The notes under the pieces were generated by a model. The model did no database searches and was not told where the DNA came from. It saw nothing but the letters and a program-made list of their open reading frames with translations. The position numbers were made by a program, and so were the translations under genes. From positions 3,990,501 to 4,054,500 of the forward strand of contig NZ_BNBE01000001.1 in assembly GCF_014654895.1 (NCBI RefSeq): a stretch of DNA of 64,000 bases. Direction: 5' to 3'. Below, piece after piece: positions 27,000 through 35,461 of the stretch. Source of the stretch: Streptomyces filamentosus (GTDB lineage Bacteria > Actinomycetota > Actinomycetes > Streptomycetales > Streptomycetaceae). Numbering within the stretch: position 1 is the first letter of the stretch; each line of letters starts with the position of its first letter.

Positions 27000-27050
27000 A
27001 ACCCCGGTGTCACGTCTCGGCCATCTCCGGTGCGAAGTGGTGACGAGGTG

Positions 27051-27080
27051 CTGACGCCACATCATGGATGTGGCTAACAT
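27051..27080 (+). promoter_or_regulatory. Promoter with a palindromic operator filling the spacer
   Basis: CTGACG (27051-27056, -35-like) and TAACAT (27075-27080, -10-like) are separated by exactly 18 bases. A perfect inverted repeat CCACATC-ATG-GATGTGG (27057-27073) occupies that spacer. A repressor bound here would block RNA polymerase. It is placed 47 bases before the GTG of the TerB-like gene. Confidence 0.65.
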
Positions 27081-27126
27081 CACGCCCACGCACCGGCAGT
27101 GCAGCCGGGCCGTCGAGGAGGTGCGC

Positions 27127-27819
27127 GTGCGTTCTGCCCGGAAGACGCGTGGTGGGAAGCTGGCCGTCTGCGGCATCCGCACCTCCTGGAACACCATCGG
27201 CGACGGCGAGTTCTTCTGCGAGGAGTGCGGCGGGGACCGCAACTACCGACGGCGCACCGGCCGCCGCCGGTTCGCCGTCCTCGGCGTCCCCCTCCTGCCA
27301 CGGGGCTGTACCGGCCCCGTGGTGGAGTGCGCCGCCTGCCACACCCACTTCGGCACCGAGGTGCTGGAGCGGCCCACCACCGGCCGTTTCTCGGCGATGC
27401 TGAGGGACGCCGTCCACACCGTCGCCCTCGCCGTCCTCGCGGCCGGCGGCACCGCCTCCCGCGAGGTCCTGGACCGGGCCGTGCGCGCCGTCCGGTCCGC
27501 CGGGTACGCCGACTGCACGGCCGTCCAGCTCGTCGACCTGGTGGAGGCCCTGGAGGCCGACACCGGCCGGTTCATGCCCGAGATCAACCCCGAGGGCGCC
27601 CTCCTGGCCATCGAGATCCACGAGGCCGTCGCCCCGCTCACCCCGCACCTGGAGCCCGCCGGGCGGGAGGCGCTGCTGCTCCAGGCGGCCCGGATCGCCC
27701 TCGCCGACGGCGGGTACAGCCCGGCCGAGCAGGAGGTCCTGGGCACCGTCGGGACGGCGCTCGGCCTCCGGCCGGAGGACGTCCTGCGGCTGCTGGCCTC
27801 CGCCCGTACGGTCTCCTGA
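27127..27819 (+). CDS. TerB-like protein with N-terminal zinc ribbon
   Basis: The 230-residue protein starts with a zinc-ribbon-like unit using CGIR, FFCEECGGDRNYRRR and VVECAACHTHFG (Cys pairs at ~25-28 and ~60-63). A C-terminal helical TerB-like domain follows (LRDAVHTVALAVLAAGG, LLLQAARIALADGGYSPAEQEVLGTV), with the acidic IALADGGYSPAE element typical of TerB. GTG 27127 is chosen for its GGAGG five bases upstream. TerB proteins are linked to tellurite/stress resistance, but the role of this stand-alone form is unknown. Its promoter carries a spacer operator. Confidence 0.8.
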   Translation: MRSARKTRGGKLAVCGIRTSWNTIGDGEFFCEECGGDRNYRRRTGRRRFAVLGVPLLPRGCTGPVVECAACHTHFGTEVLERPTTGRFSAMLRDAVHTVALAVLAAGGTASREVLDRAVRAVRSAGYADCTAVQLVDLVEALEADTGRFMPEINPEGALLAIEIHEAVAPLTPHLEPAGREALLLQAARIALADGGYSPAEQEVLGTVGTALGLRPEDVLRLLASARTVS

Positions 27820-27835
27820 CGCCGGGCCCGGAAGA

Positions 27836-27878
27836 CGTGACGGAGGGGGGCACCCGCCGGGTGCCCCCCTCCGTCACG
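27836..27878. terminator. Bidirectional terminator between TerB-like and FprA genes
   Basis: A perfect 20-bp stem (27836-27855 with 27859-27878; core GGAGGGGGGCACCC) and a 3-base loop lies between the convergent genes. Confidence 0.85.
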
Positions 27879-27891
27879 ACCGGGTGCGGCG

Positions 27892-29259
27892 TCAGCCGAT
27901 CGCGCCGCTGGCGCGGAGCATGTCCTCGCGCTCGACGATCTTCACGCGCTCGCGGCCCTGCGGCTCGCCCAGCGCCTTCTCGGCGGCGTCCAGGGCGTAC
28001 CAGCCGTCCCACGTGGTGTAGGTGAGGCCCTTCTCCTCCAGGAAGGAGACGACCGCGTCGGGCTCCGGGCTCGCCGGCGTGAGGAGGCGGCCCTCGGCGA
28101 AGTCCTCCAGGAGGTTCGCGACGGTCTCGTTGGCGTCGCCCTTGGTGTGGCCGATGAGGCCGACCGGGCCGCGGCGGATCCAGCCGGTGACGTAGGTGGA
28201 GGCCATGTGCTCCTCGCCCTCCATCACCCGGCCGCCCCGGTCGGGGACGGTGCCGCTGACGGCGTCCCAGGGCAGCTTGGGCAGTTCGTCGGAGAGGTAG
28301 CCCACCGCGCGGTAGACGGACCGGACGTCCCAGTCGGTGGTGACGCCGGTGCCCTTCACGTTGCCGGTGCCGTCGAGCTCGGTGCGCTCGGTGCGCAGGC
28401 CGACGACCTCGCCGTTCTCGCCGAGGATCTCGACGGGGGACTCGAAGAAGTGCAGGAAGAGCTTGTGCGGGCGGTCGCCGACGTCGCGGATCGCCCAGTT
28501 CTCCAGGGTCTTGGCGACCATGTCGGTCTGCTTGTTCTTGCGCCGCTCGGCGATCGAGCCCTCGTCGTAGTCGATGTCCTCGGGGTTGACGATGACCTCG
28601 ATGTTCGGGGAGTGGTCCAGCTCGCGCAGCTCCATGGGGCTGAACTTGGCCTGGGCCGGGCCGCGGCGGCCGAAGACGTGGATCTCCACGGCCTTGTTGG
28701 CCTTCAGGCCCTCGTGGACGTTGGCCGGGATCTCGGTCGGCAGCAGCTCCTCGGCGGTCTTGGCGAGGATGCGGGCGACGTCGAGGGCGACGTTGCCGAC
28801 GCCGAGGACGGCGACCTTCTCGGCCGACAGGTCCCAGGTGCGCGGGACGTCCGGGTGGCCGTCGTACCAGGAGGCGAAGTCGGCGGCGCCGAAGGAGCCC
28901 TTCAGGCCGACGCCGGGGATCTGGAGCTCGCGGTCGAACATGGCGCCGGTCGAGAAGACCACCGCGTCGTAGAAGGAGCGCAGGTCGTCGAGGTGGACGT
29001 CGGTGCCGTAGTTCACGTTGCCGAAGAGGCGGACCTGCGGCTTGTCGAGGACCTGGTGGAGGGCGGTGATGATGCCCTTGATCCGCGGGTGGTCGGGGGC
29101 GACGCCGTAGCGGATCAGGCCGAAGGGGGCCGGCATCCGCTCGAAGATGTCGATGGACACGCCCGGCCCGGAGGCGGTGTCGGACTTCAGCAGCGCGTCG
29201 GCGGCGTAGATGCCGGCGGGGCCGGCGCCGACGATCGCGACCCGGAGGGGGCGGGGCAT
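27892..29259 (-). CDS. Ferredoxin/flavodoxin-NADP reductase (FprA-like)
   Basis: Adrenodoxin-reductase-type flavoprotein of 455 residues that transfers electrons from NADPH to ferredoxins, for example for P450s. The FAD motif VAIVGAGPAGIYAADALL (~residues 7-24), the family marker FGLIRYGVAPDHPRIKGI (~47-64), the NADP motif VAVLGVGNVALDVARIL (~155-171) and the C-terminal GWIRRGPVGLIGHTKGDANET (~365-385, in two pieces) are present. ATG 29259 is chosen because the FAD motif starts five residues later. An iron-box-like inverted repeat lies 46 bases upstream, suggesting control by a DtxR/IdeR-type iron repressor. Confidence 0.93.
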   Translation of the reverse strand: MPRPLRVAIVGAGPAGIYAADALLKSDTASGPGVSIDIFERMPAPFGLIRYGVAPDHPRIKGIITALHQVLDKPQVRLFGNVNYGTDVHLDDLRSFYDAVVFSTGAMFDRELQIPGVGLKGSFGAADFASWYDGHPDVPRTWDLSAEKVAVLGVGNVALDVARILAKTAEELLPTEIPANVHEGLKANKAVEIHVFGRRGPAQAKFSPMELRELDHSPNIEVIVNPEDIDYDEGSIAERRKNKQTDMVAKTLENWAIRDVGDRPHKLFLHFFESPVEILGENGEVVGLRTERTELDGTGNVKGTGVTTDWDVRSVYRAVGYLSDELPKLPWDAVSGTVPDRGGRVMEGEEHMASTYVTGWIRRGPVGLIGHTKGDANETVANLLEDFAEGRLLTPASPEPDAVVSFLEEKGLTYTTWDGWYALDAAEKALGEPQGRERVKIVEREDMLRASGAIG

Positions 29260-29304
29260 GACTGGGTTCCCTTCGCATACGACGTGCGGCGAGGCCGCCG
29301 ACAC

Positions 29305-29318
29305 TTAGGCCACCCTAA
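29305..29318. promoter_or_regulatory. Iron-box-like inverted repeat upstream of fprA
   Basis: TTAGG (29305-29309) and CCTAA (29314-29318) flank CCAC. On the gene strand the first 14 bases, TTAGGGTGGCCTAA, match 11 of the first 14 positions of the DtxR/IdeR consensus TTAGGTTAGGCTAACCTAA, but the second half of the 19-mer is poor. Candidate DmdR/IdeR site. Confidence 0.5.
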
Positions 29319-29361
29319 ATAACCCGGGGGGCGAAGTGGTACCCGACCCCGGCCTATGCCC

Positions 29362-29380
29362 TCATAAGGCGAACTTATGA
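29362..29380. promoter_or_regulatory. Second inverted repeat upstream of fprA
   Basis: TCATAAG and CTTATGA (7-bp arms, 5-base GCGAA centre) form an AT-rich palindrome 103 bases upstream of fprA. It stands out from the GC-rich context. The binding protein is unknown. The remaining bases to 29487 are G-rich low-complexity sequence ((GGGGGC) and GGAGGC runs) with no gene visible. Confidence 0.5.
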
Positions 29381-29487
29381 CTTCCCCAAGCGATGCTAGT
29401 GGTTCGAGGTGAGCGTGCGCCGGGGGAGCGGGGGCGGGGGGAAGAGGAAGGGGCGGAGGCGGAGGCGGGGGCGGGGGCGGGGGCGGC

Positions 29488-30282
29488 TCAGCCCCGCGCC
29501 GCCGCGAGGACCAGCGCGCCCGCCGCCGCCACGGAGCCGGCCGCCATCACGCAGCCCAGGAGCGTCACGAGCCCGCCCATGACGCGCCCGTACGGGGTGT
29601 CCGGCTGGATCGCCCGCTCCGGGGCCCGGGGATCGTAGGCGAGCTCGATCGCGTCCGGGCCCGAGGTCGCCGTGTAGGTGTGGCCGGCGCCGGTGGCGTC
29701 CGTGTAGCGGTACACCTTCCGGTCGTTCGTGTAGTGGCTGAACTCGCCGACGACCGTGATCCCGTGCCGGGGCAGGCGCCACTGCCGGTACGCCTCCCGG
29801 CCCGCCGAGCGCACGAGGAGGACGCCGGTCGCGGCGAAGGCGGCCGCCATCCAGAAGACGACCGCGTACTCGCCCCGGGGGCCGTTCAGGGCGATGAACA
29901 CGTCCAGGGCGACGAGCACCGCGACCACGGCGACCGCGACGGGCTTCCAGCGGGCGCGGCGGGGTCCCGGGGCCCCGGGCGTGCTGGTCGTGACGAGCTC
30001 GGCGCCGTCGGGGGCCGGGACCTCGGGCAGGGCGGCCGTCACGGCGTCCGCGAAGGCGAGCGCGCCGGCCTCGCTGACCCCGGCCACCCGGTAGATCGTC
30101 GGCTCGTTCGCGCCCGAGGCCGTGAGGACGATCGCGACGGACCGCCCCTCGGCGTGGACGAACGAGATCGCCGCCAGCGGTATGTGGTGTTCCTTGTCCG
30201 GCCGGTGCAGGGTGACCGGCCCGCCCGCGAAGCGGAGAACCGATTCTCCACCGCGCAGGACCAGAGAGGGGGTGGCCGTCAT
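29488..30282 (-). CDS. DUF3592-domain membrane protein
   Basis: The 264-residue protein has an N-terminal soluble part (~1-105, LVLRGGESVLRFAGGPVTLH...), two transmembrane helices (~107-155), a DUF3592 extracytoplasmic segment (HGITVVGEFSHYTNDRKVYRYT... IELAYDPRAPERAIQP, ~170-230), and a final helix (~235-260). ATG 30282 is chosen as the first Met after the noncoding GC-rich leader. Function unknown; such proteins are common in Streptomyces. Confidence 0.75.
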   Translation of the reverse strand: MTATPSLVLRGGESVLRFAGGPVTLHRPDKEHHIPLAAISFVHAEGRSVAIVLTASGANEPTIYRVAGVSEAGALAFADAVTAALPEVPAPDGAELVTTSTPGAPGPRRARWKPVAVAVVAVLVALDVFIALNGPRGEYAVVFWMAAAFAATGVLLVRSAGREAYRQWRLPRHGITVVGEFSHYTNDRKVYRYTDATGAGHTYTATSGPDAIELAYDPRAPERAIQPDTPYGRVMGGLVTLLGCVMAAGSVAAAGALVLAAARG

Positions 30283-30806
30283 CGTCCGCGTTCCTCCGCC
30301 GCCGGTCGGTGCGTCCCGGGGCGTCTGCGGGCGACAGGAAGACGCTCCCGGGCCGATCGTAGGGGCACCGGACCGCCCCGCACCATGCCCGGTCCCGGCG
30401 ACCGCCCGGACGGCCCCTCCCGTGCGCCCCCTCCGCACGCCCCGGCGTACGCCGGGAACAAAAGCGGGGACGCCCCGGAAATGCCCCCGCCGGCCCTCCG
30501 GGCGGCCGTTCGGGAATCCCCCGGATCTCCGGGATTTCCCCGTTCCCACCGTCGACCCGACGGCCCCGAATCGAATTATCCGCTCGAACATCCCGGCCCG
30601 GACCGCACCCGGAAGACCACCGAACTCCCCTGGTGGGCGCGCCGATTCCACGGCGCACGGGTCACCCGGAGCGGGGAGACCGGAAATGGATTCAGAAAGG
30701 CATACGTTGGTGAAGGAAGACAGCAGAGAGCAACGACAACGGGGAATTCCGTACGACGGCCCCGGCCCGGCGCACCGGGACCCGCCGTCGGGAAGGAGGG
30801 CCGGCC
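30283..30806. other. Intergenic region, 524 bases, no gene recognised
   Basis: This spacer separates divergent genes. It holds an imperfect hairpin at 30512-30540 (GGGAATCCC..., GGGATTTCCC) and, from ~30560 to 30760, a stretch with lower G+C including AATCGAATTAT and GGATTCAGAAAGGCATACG. CATACG near 30701 could be a -10. A reading frame from ATG 30685 (MDSERHTLVKEDSREQ...) has poor third-position bias and runs out of frame into the next gene, so I do not call it. Confidence 0.4.
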
Positions 30807-31022
30807 ATGGCACTACGGATCGGGGCGTACGTCGTGGAGATCCGCACCGGGCGGGTCGCGCGGGTCATGGGACACGACGGCCCCTACGTTCAGGTCCGCC
30901 CCCTCGGCGGCGGACGCGCGTGGGACGTCACCCCCGAGGGCCTCCGCGAGGCCACCTCCGCCGAGCGCCTCAGCGCCGCCACCGCCCACGCCAACGCCCG
31001 CAGCCGCGGCGAAGTCCCCTGA
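30807..31022 (+). CDS. Small conserved hypothetical protein
   Basis: A 71-residue protein with GGAGGG six bases before the ATG. The first half is a beta-rich KOW/SH3-like pattern (RIGAYVVEIRTGRVARVMGHDGPYVQVRPLGGGRAWDV in successive strands), followed by a helix (SAERLSAATAHANA). Small proteins of this kind occur widely in streptomycetes; function unknown. It is 50 bases upstream of recO. Confidence 0.7.
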   Translation: MALRIGAYVVEIRTGRVARVMGHDGPYVQVRPLGGGRAWDVTPEGLREATSAERLSAATAHANARSRGEVP

Positions 31023-31072
31023 GCCCCGCCACCCGCGCCCGGGAGCCTCCCCGGGTGCGGGAGAATGGGGCC

Positions 31073-31822
31073 ATGAGTCTGTTCCGCGACGACGGCATCG
31101 TGCTGCGCACCCAGAAGCTGGGTGAGGCGGACCGCATCATCACGCTCCTCACCCGCGGCCACGGCCGGGTGCGGGCCGTCGCCCGCGGGGTGCGCCGCAC
31201 CAAGTCCAAGTTCGGGGCGCGGCTCGAACCCTTCTCCCACGTGGACGTGCAGTTCTTCGCGCGCGGGAGCGAGCTGATCGGCCGCGGACTGCCGCTCTGC
31301 ACCCAGAGCGAGACCATCGCCCCGTACGGCGGCGGCATCGTCACCGACTACGCCCGCTACACCGCCGGCACCGCGATGCTGGAGACCGCCGAGCGCTTCA
31401 CCGACCACGAGGGCGAGCCCGCCGTCCAGCAGTACCTGCTGCTCGTCGGCGGCCTGCGGACCCTCGCCCGCGGCGAGCACGCCCCCCATCTGATCCTCGA
31501 CGCCTTCCTCCTGCGCTCCCTCGCCGTGAACGGCTACGCGCCCAGCTTCGACGACTGCGCCAAGTGCGGACTCCCCGGCCCCAACCGCTTCTTCTCGGTC
31601 GCGGCGGGCGGCGTCATATGCGGCGACTGCCGGGTGCCCGGAAGCGTCGTACCCTCGGCGGAGGCCATCGGCCTGCTCAGCGCGCTGCTCACCGGCGACT
31701 GGGCGACGGCGGACGCGTGCGAGCCGCGTCACGTCAGAGAGGGCAGCGGACTCGTGTCCGCCTATCTGCACTGGCACCTGGAGCGCGGCCTGCGCTCCCT
31801 GCGTTACGTAGAGAACAGCTAG
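31073..31822 (+). CDS. recO: DNA repair protein RecO
   Basis: Recombination mediator that loads RecA on SSB-coated DNA with RecR. The 249-residue product has the N-terminal OB fold (LFRDDGIVLRTQKLGEADRIITLLT, RAVARGVRRTKSKFG) and the C-terminal zinc site CAKCGLPGPNRFFS...VICGDC (~residues 163-184). A GAGAAT hexamer ends 6 bases before the ATG. It precedes uppS by 12 bases, a conserved order in actinobacteria. Confidence 0.95.
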   Translation: MSLFRDDGIVLRTQKLGEADRIITLLTRGHGRVRAVARGVRRTKSKFGARLEPFSHVDVQFFARGSELIGRGLPLCTQSETIAPYGGGIVTDYARYTAGTAMLETAERFTDHEGEPAVQQYLLLVGGLRTLARGEHAPHLILDAFLLRSLAVNGYAPSFDDCAKCGLPGPNRFFSVAAGGVICGDCRVPGSVVPSAEAIGLLSALLTGDWATADACEPRHVREGSGLVSAYLHWHLERGLRSLRYVENS

Positions 31823-31834
31823 GAGACACCAGCC

Positions 31835-32659
31835 ATGGCCATCGCACGACTGCTCGGACGCCAGCGCCGGGAGTACGCGACCCCCGAGCCGCACCCGTCC
31901 GGCGCCCGCCCGCCCAAGCTCCAGAGCGAGCTGGTGCCGGAGCACGTCGCGATCGTCATGGACGGCAACGGCCGCTGGGCCAAGGAGCGCGGACTGCCCC
32001 GCACCGAGGGCCACAAGGTCGGCGCCGAGCAGGTCCTCGACGTCCTCCAGGGCGCGATCGAGATGGGCGTGGGCTCGATCTCGCTGTACGCCTTCTCCAC
32101 CGAGAACTGGAAGCGCTCCCCCGAGGAGGTGCGCTTCCTCATGAACTTCAACCGCGACTTCATCCGCAAGTCCCGCGACCAGCTCGACTCCCTCGGCGTC
32201 CGCGTCCGCTGGGTGGGCCGCATGCCCAAGCTGTGGAAGTCCGTGGCCAAGGAGCTCCAGATCGCCCAGGAGCAGACCAAGGACAACACGAAGCTCACGC
32301 TGTACTTCTGCATGAACTACGGCGGCCGCGCCGAGCTCACCGACGCCGCGCAGGCGCTCGCCGAGGACGTCAGGGCGGGCCGGCTCGACCCCGCGAAGAT
32401 CACCGAGAAGACCATCCAGAAGTACCTCTACTACCCGGACATGCCGGACGTGGACCTCTTCCTGCGGCCCAGCGGCGAGCAGCGCACCTCCAACTACCTG
32501 ATCTGGCAGAGCGCGTACGCCGAGATGGTCTTCCAGGACGTGCTGTGGCCCGACTTCGACCGCCGCGACCTGTGGCGCGCCTGCGTCGAGTACGCCCAGC
32601 GCGACCGCCGCTTCGGCGGCGTCGACCCGGCCGACCTCGCCGTCCTCGACAAGGCCTGA
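31835..32659 (+). CDS. uppS: Isoprenyl transferase (cis-prenyltransferase, UppS family)
   Basis: Condenses isopentenyl diphosphate onto allylic diphosphates to make polyprenyl carriers for cell-wall synthesis. The 274-residue product has the catalytic VAIVMDGNGRWAKERGLPR with Asp ~43, then YAFSTENWKRSPEEV (~88-102) and the C-terminal diphosphate motif DLFLRPSGEQRTSNYL (~207-222). Actinobacteria often carry two such enzymes, one a medium-chain type, so exact chain length is open. Confidence 0.95.
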   Translation: MAIARLLGRQRREYATPEPHPSGARPPKLQSELVPEHVAIVMDGNGRWAKERGLPRTEGHKVGAEQVLDVLQGAIEMGVGSISLYAFSTENWKRSPEEVRFLMNFNRDFIRKSRDQLDSLGVRVRWVGRMPKLWKSVAKELQIAQEQTKDNTKLTLYFCMNYGGRAELTDAAQALAEDVRAGRLDPAKITEKTIQKYLYYPDMPDVDLFLRPSGEQRTSNYLIWQSAYAEMVFQDVLWPDFDRRDLWRACVEYAQRDRRFGGVDPADLAVLDKA

Positions 32660-32703
32660 GACCGGGGGAGGGCCCACCGGGGGGTGGCGCTACGATCCGG
32701 CGG

Positions 32704-33252
32704 GTGAACGGGACAACGGACGACCCCACGCTCCACGACCGGATCGAACTCGCCTACCTCCCCGCCCTCGCCGACGTGCGCGAGGCGGTGCGCGTCACCC
32801 TGGACGCCGCCCGCTGGTGGCGGGCGCTGCGCCTGCTCGCGTACGGCGCCGCGGCCCTCGCCCTCCTGGTCGCAGCCCTGGAGCTGCTGCTCCCGGGCGA
32901 GCCGGACCCGGGGACCGTGGCCGGGATGGCGGGGCTCGGCGCGGCCGCCGTCGCCGCGGTCCACCTGATGGGGTGGGCCGTCGCCCGGGCGTTCTTCCTC
33001 TCCGTCCGCGCGCAGGGCGAGGCCCGGGCCGTCGTCGACGCCGAGGGCGGCCGGTGGGCCGCCCGGGACACCGAGCAGGTCATCCGCTGGGCGATGCTGC
33101 CCCGGTACGCGGAGACCGACCGGCTCTTCGTCCTGCTCACGCCCCGGAAGACCGGCTCCGGCTTCGCCTACCTGCCCAAGCACGGCCTCGCCGACCCGGC
33201 CGACGCCGACCGGCTGCGCGCCCTGCTCGACCGGCACAGCAACCGGATCTGA
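32704..33252 (+). CDS. YcxB-like membrane protein
   Basis: The 182-residue protein has two transmembrane helices (~44-62 and ~70-95) and a C-terminal YcxB-type pattern: EQVIRWAMLPRYAETDRLFVLLTPRKTGSGFAYLPKHGLADPADADRLRALL (as successive strands and helix). Function unknown. TACGAT (32691-32696) ends 7 bases before GTG, so the transcript is probably leaderless and separate from uppS. Confidence 0.78.
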   Translation: MNGTTDDPTLHDRIELAYLPALADVREAVRVTLDAARWWRALRLLAYGAAALALLVAALELLLPGEPDPGTVAGMAGLGAAAVAAVHLMGWAVARAFFLSVRAQGEARAVVDAEGGRWAARDTEQVIRWAMLPRYAETDRLFVLLTPRKTGSGFAYLPKHGLADPADADRLRALLDRHSNRI

Positions 33253-33262
33253 CGGCATGCGC

Positions 33263-33300
33263 GAGGGCCCGTTCCGGACGGTCGTCCGGAACGGGCCCTC
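33263..33300. terminator. Bidirectional terminator before zur
   Basis: A perfect 17-bp stem (33263-33279 with 33284-33300, core GGGCCCGTTCCGGAC) and a GGTC loop lies between convergent genes. Confidence 0.85.
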
Positions 33301-33319
33301 ACGTATGTCAGGTCTCAGC

Positions 33320-33730
33320 TCACTTCGCCGCGCACTCCGCGCAGGTCCCGAAGATCTCGACCGTGTGCGCGACGTTCACGAAGCCGTGCTCCGCCGCGAC
33401 CGCCTCGGCCCACTGCTCCACCATCGGCCCCTCGACCTCGACGGCCTTGCCGCAGGCGCGGCAGACGAGGTGGTGGTGGTGGTCGTCGGACGAACAGCGG
33501 CGGTAGACCGTCTCGCCCTCGCTGGTGCGCAGCGCGTCCACCTCGCCCGCGTCCGCCAGCGACTGGAGGGTGCGGTAGACGGTGGTCAGGCCGACGGAGT
33601 CGCCGCGGTGCTTGAGCATGTCGTGCAGCTCCTGCGCGCTGCGGAACTCGTCCACTTCGCTCAGCGCCGCCGACACGGCGGCCCGCTGCCGGGTGGAGCG
33701 GCCGCGTACGGGGGGTCCTGCCGTTGCCAC
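33320..33730 (-). CDS. zur: Zinc uptake regulator Zur (Fur family)
   Basis: Zn-dependent repressor of 136 residues. The winged-helix segment is STRQRAAVSAALSEVDEFRSAQELHDMLKHRGDSVGLTTVYRTLQSL (in successive helices), followed by metal ligands in CSSDDHHHHLVCRACGKAVEVE and GTCAECAAK, which supply the structural zinc Cys pairs. GTG 33730 gives the usual N-terminus (VATAGPPVRGRSTRQ) and has GGAGG five bases upstream. The adjacent znu genes and the Zur-box pair upstream of znuA identify it as Zur rather than FurA. Confidence 0.93.
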   Translation of the reverse strand: MATAGPPVRGRSTRQRAAVSAALSEVDEFRSAQELHDMLKHRGDSVGLTTVYRTLQSLADAGEVDALRTSEGETVYRRCSSDDHHHHLVCRACGKAVEVEGPMVEQWAEAVAAEHGFVNVAHTVEIFGTCAECAAK

Positions 33731-33788
33731 GGGGGCCTCCTTTGTATCCGTTGCCCCCGTCATTCTGCCAGTACCCCCCCGGGCCGGG

Positions 33789-34685
33789 TCAGACCCTGAC
33801 GTCGTCCGCGGGCCCGCGGGCCGGCGGGACCGGGGTGTCGCAGCCCTCCACGGCGGCGGCCTCGGCGGCCCGGGCGCGGCGCCGGGCCAGCGGGGCGGCC
33901 AGCAGTGTCATCAGGACGAAGACGCCGATCGCGTACAGGACGATCGTCGAGCCGGGCGGGACGTCCACGTAGTACGTGGTGACGGTGCCGGCCAGGGTGA
34001 CGGCGACGCCCGTCGCCACGGCGAGCACGAAGGTCGCCCGGAAGGACTTCGACAGCTGCTGGGCGGCCGCCACCGGGACCACCATCAGCGCGCTGACGAG
34101 CAGCAGGCCGACGACCCGCATGGCGACGGTGACGGTGACGGCGGCGGTGACCGCGATCAGCAGGTTGAGCAGCCGCACCGGCAGGCCGGTGACGCGGGCG
34201 AACTCCTCGTCCTGGCTGACGGCGAAGAGCTGCCGGCGCAGTCCGACGGTCACCAGGACCACGAAGGCCGCCAGGACCGAGATCGCGGTGACGTCCTCGG
34301 GCGAGACGGTGGACAGCGAACCGAAGAGGTACGAGGTGAGGTTGGCGTTGGAGCCGGTCGGCGCGAGGTTGATGAGCAGCACGCCGCCGGCCATGCCGCC
34401 GTAGAAGAGCAGGGCGAGCGCGAGGTCGCCCCGGGTCTTGCCGTACGCCCTGATCAGCTCCATCGCCACGGAACCGGCGACGGCGACGAGGGTCGCCATC
34501 CAGACCGGGCTGGAGTTGAGCAGGAAGCCGAGGCCCACGCCGGTCATCGCCACGTGCCCGATGCCGTCGCCCATCAGGGCCTGGCGGCGCTGGACGAGGT
34601 AGATGCCGACGGCGGGGGCGGTGATGCCGACGAGGACGGCCGCGAGGAGCGCCCGCTGCATGAAGGCAGGTTCGAGGAAGTCCAT
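33789..34685 (-). CDS. znuB: Zinc ABC transporter permease ZnuB
   Basis: ABC-3 family permease of 298 residues with about eight transmembrane helices. The family motif LVQRRQALMGDGIGHVAMTGVGLGF (in two parts, ~residues 29-53) and SQDEEFARVTGLPVRLLNLL (~165-184), which contacts the ATPase, are present. It starts 2 bases after znuC on the same strand, as the last gene of znuA-znuC-znuB. Confidence 0.93.
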   Translation of the reverse strand: MDFLEPAFMQRALLAAVLVGITAPAVGIYLVQRRQALMGDGIGHVAMTGVGLGFLLNSSPVWMATLVAVAGSVAMELIRAYGKTRGDLALALLFYGGMAGGVLLINLAPTGSNANLTSYLFGSLSTVSPEDVTAISVLAAFVVLVTVGLRRQLFAVSQDEEFARVTGLPVRLLNLLIAVTAAVTVTVAMRVVGLLLVSALMVVPVAAAQQLSKSFRATFVLAVATGVAVTLAGTVTTYYVDVPPGSTIVLYAIGVFVLMTLLAAPLARRRARAAEAAAVEGCDTPVPPARGPADDVRV

Positions 34686-34687
34686 GG

Positions 34688-35452
34688 TCAGGTCAGCAGT
34701 CCCGTGCGGAGCGGCTCTCCGGCCGCGTGGGGGTGGACGTGGTCGTGGCCGGGCAGGGCGTGCTGGCCGAGGGCCTCGGGCGGCGGCCCGTCGTGGACGA
34801 CGCAGCCGTCGCGGAGGACGACCGCGCGGTCGATGAGCGGCTCCAGCGGGCCGAGTTCGTGGAGGACGAGGAGGACGGAGGTGCCGCCGGCGACCTGTGC
34901 GCGCAGGGTCGAGGCGAGGACCTCCTGGCTGGCGAGGTCCACGCCGGCCATCGGCTCGTCCATGATCAGGAGTTCGGGTTCGGAGGCGAGCGCGCGGGCG
35001 ATGAGGACCCGCTGGTGCTGGCCGCCGGAGAGCGCGGCGACGGAGTCCCCGGCGCGGTCGGCGAGCCCGACGAGGTCGACGGCCCGCTCGACGGCCGCCT
35101 TGTCGGCCCGGGTGGCCCAGCCGAACCTCCGGCGGGAGAGCCGGCCGGAGGAGACGACCTCGCGGATGGTGGCGGGGACGCCGGAGGCGGCGGTGGTGCG
35201 CTGCGGGACGTAGCCGACGCGGGCCCAGTCGCGGAACCGCTTCCGCTCGGTGCCGAACAGCTCGATGGTGCCGCCGGTCAGCGGCACCTGGCCGATGACC
35301 GCGCGGACGGTGGTGGACTTGCCGGAGCCGTTGGCGCCGAGCAGGGCGACGACCTCGCCGCGGCCGACGTCGAGGTCGACGCCGCGCAGGACGGGGCGGG
35401 CGCCGAGGGCGGCGGTGGCGCCGCGGACGGAGAGGACGGGGTCGTCGCGCAC
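34688..35452 (-). CDS. znuC: Zinc ABC transporter ATPase ZnuC
   Basis: ATP-binding subunit of 254 residues: Walker A LLGANGSGKST (~residues 37-47), Q-loop VPQRT, signature ALSGGQHQRVLIARAL (~138-153), Walker B ELLIMDEPMAGVD (~159-171), H-loop LVLHE. The tail contains a His-rich GQHALPGHDHVHPHAAG segment that may bind zinc. GTG start, 9 bases after znuA. Confidence 0.94.
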   Translation of the reverse strand: MRDDPVLSVRGATAALGARPVLRGVDLDVGRGEVVALLGANGSGKSTTVRAVIGQVPLTGGTIELFGTERKRFRDWARVGYVPQRTTAASGVPATIREVVSSGRLSRRRFGWATRADKAAVERAVDLVGLADRAGDSVAALSGGQHQRVLIARALASEPELLIMDEPMAGVDLASQEVLASTLRAQVAGGTSVLLVLHELGPLEPLIDRAVVLRDGCVVHDGPPPEALGQHALPGHDHVHPHAAGEPLRTGLLT

Positions 35453-35461
35453 GGGGGTCTC

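Noticed and set aside
30685..30806. Possible small gene starting ATG 30685 (MDSERHTLVKEDSREQ).
   Set aside because: Codon third positions are not GC-biased in its first half, and it runs out of frame into the 30807 gene without a stop in the spacer.
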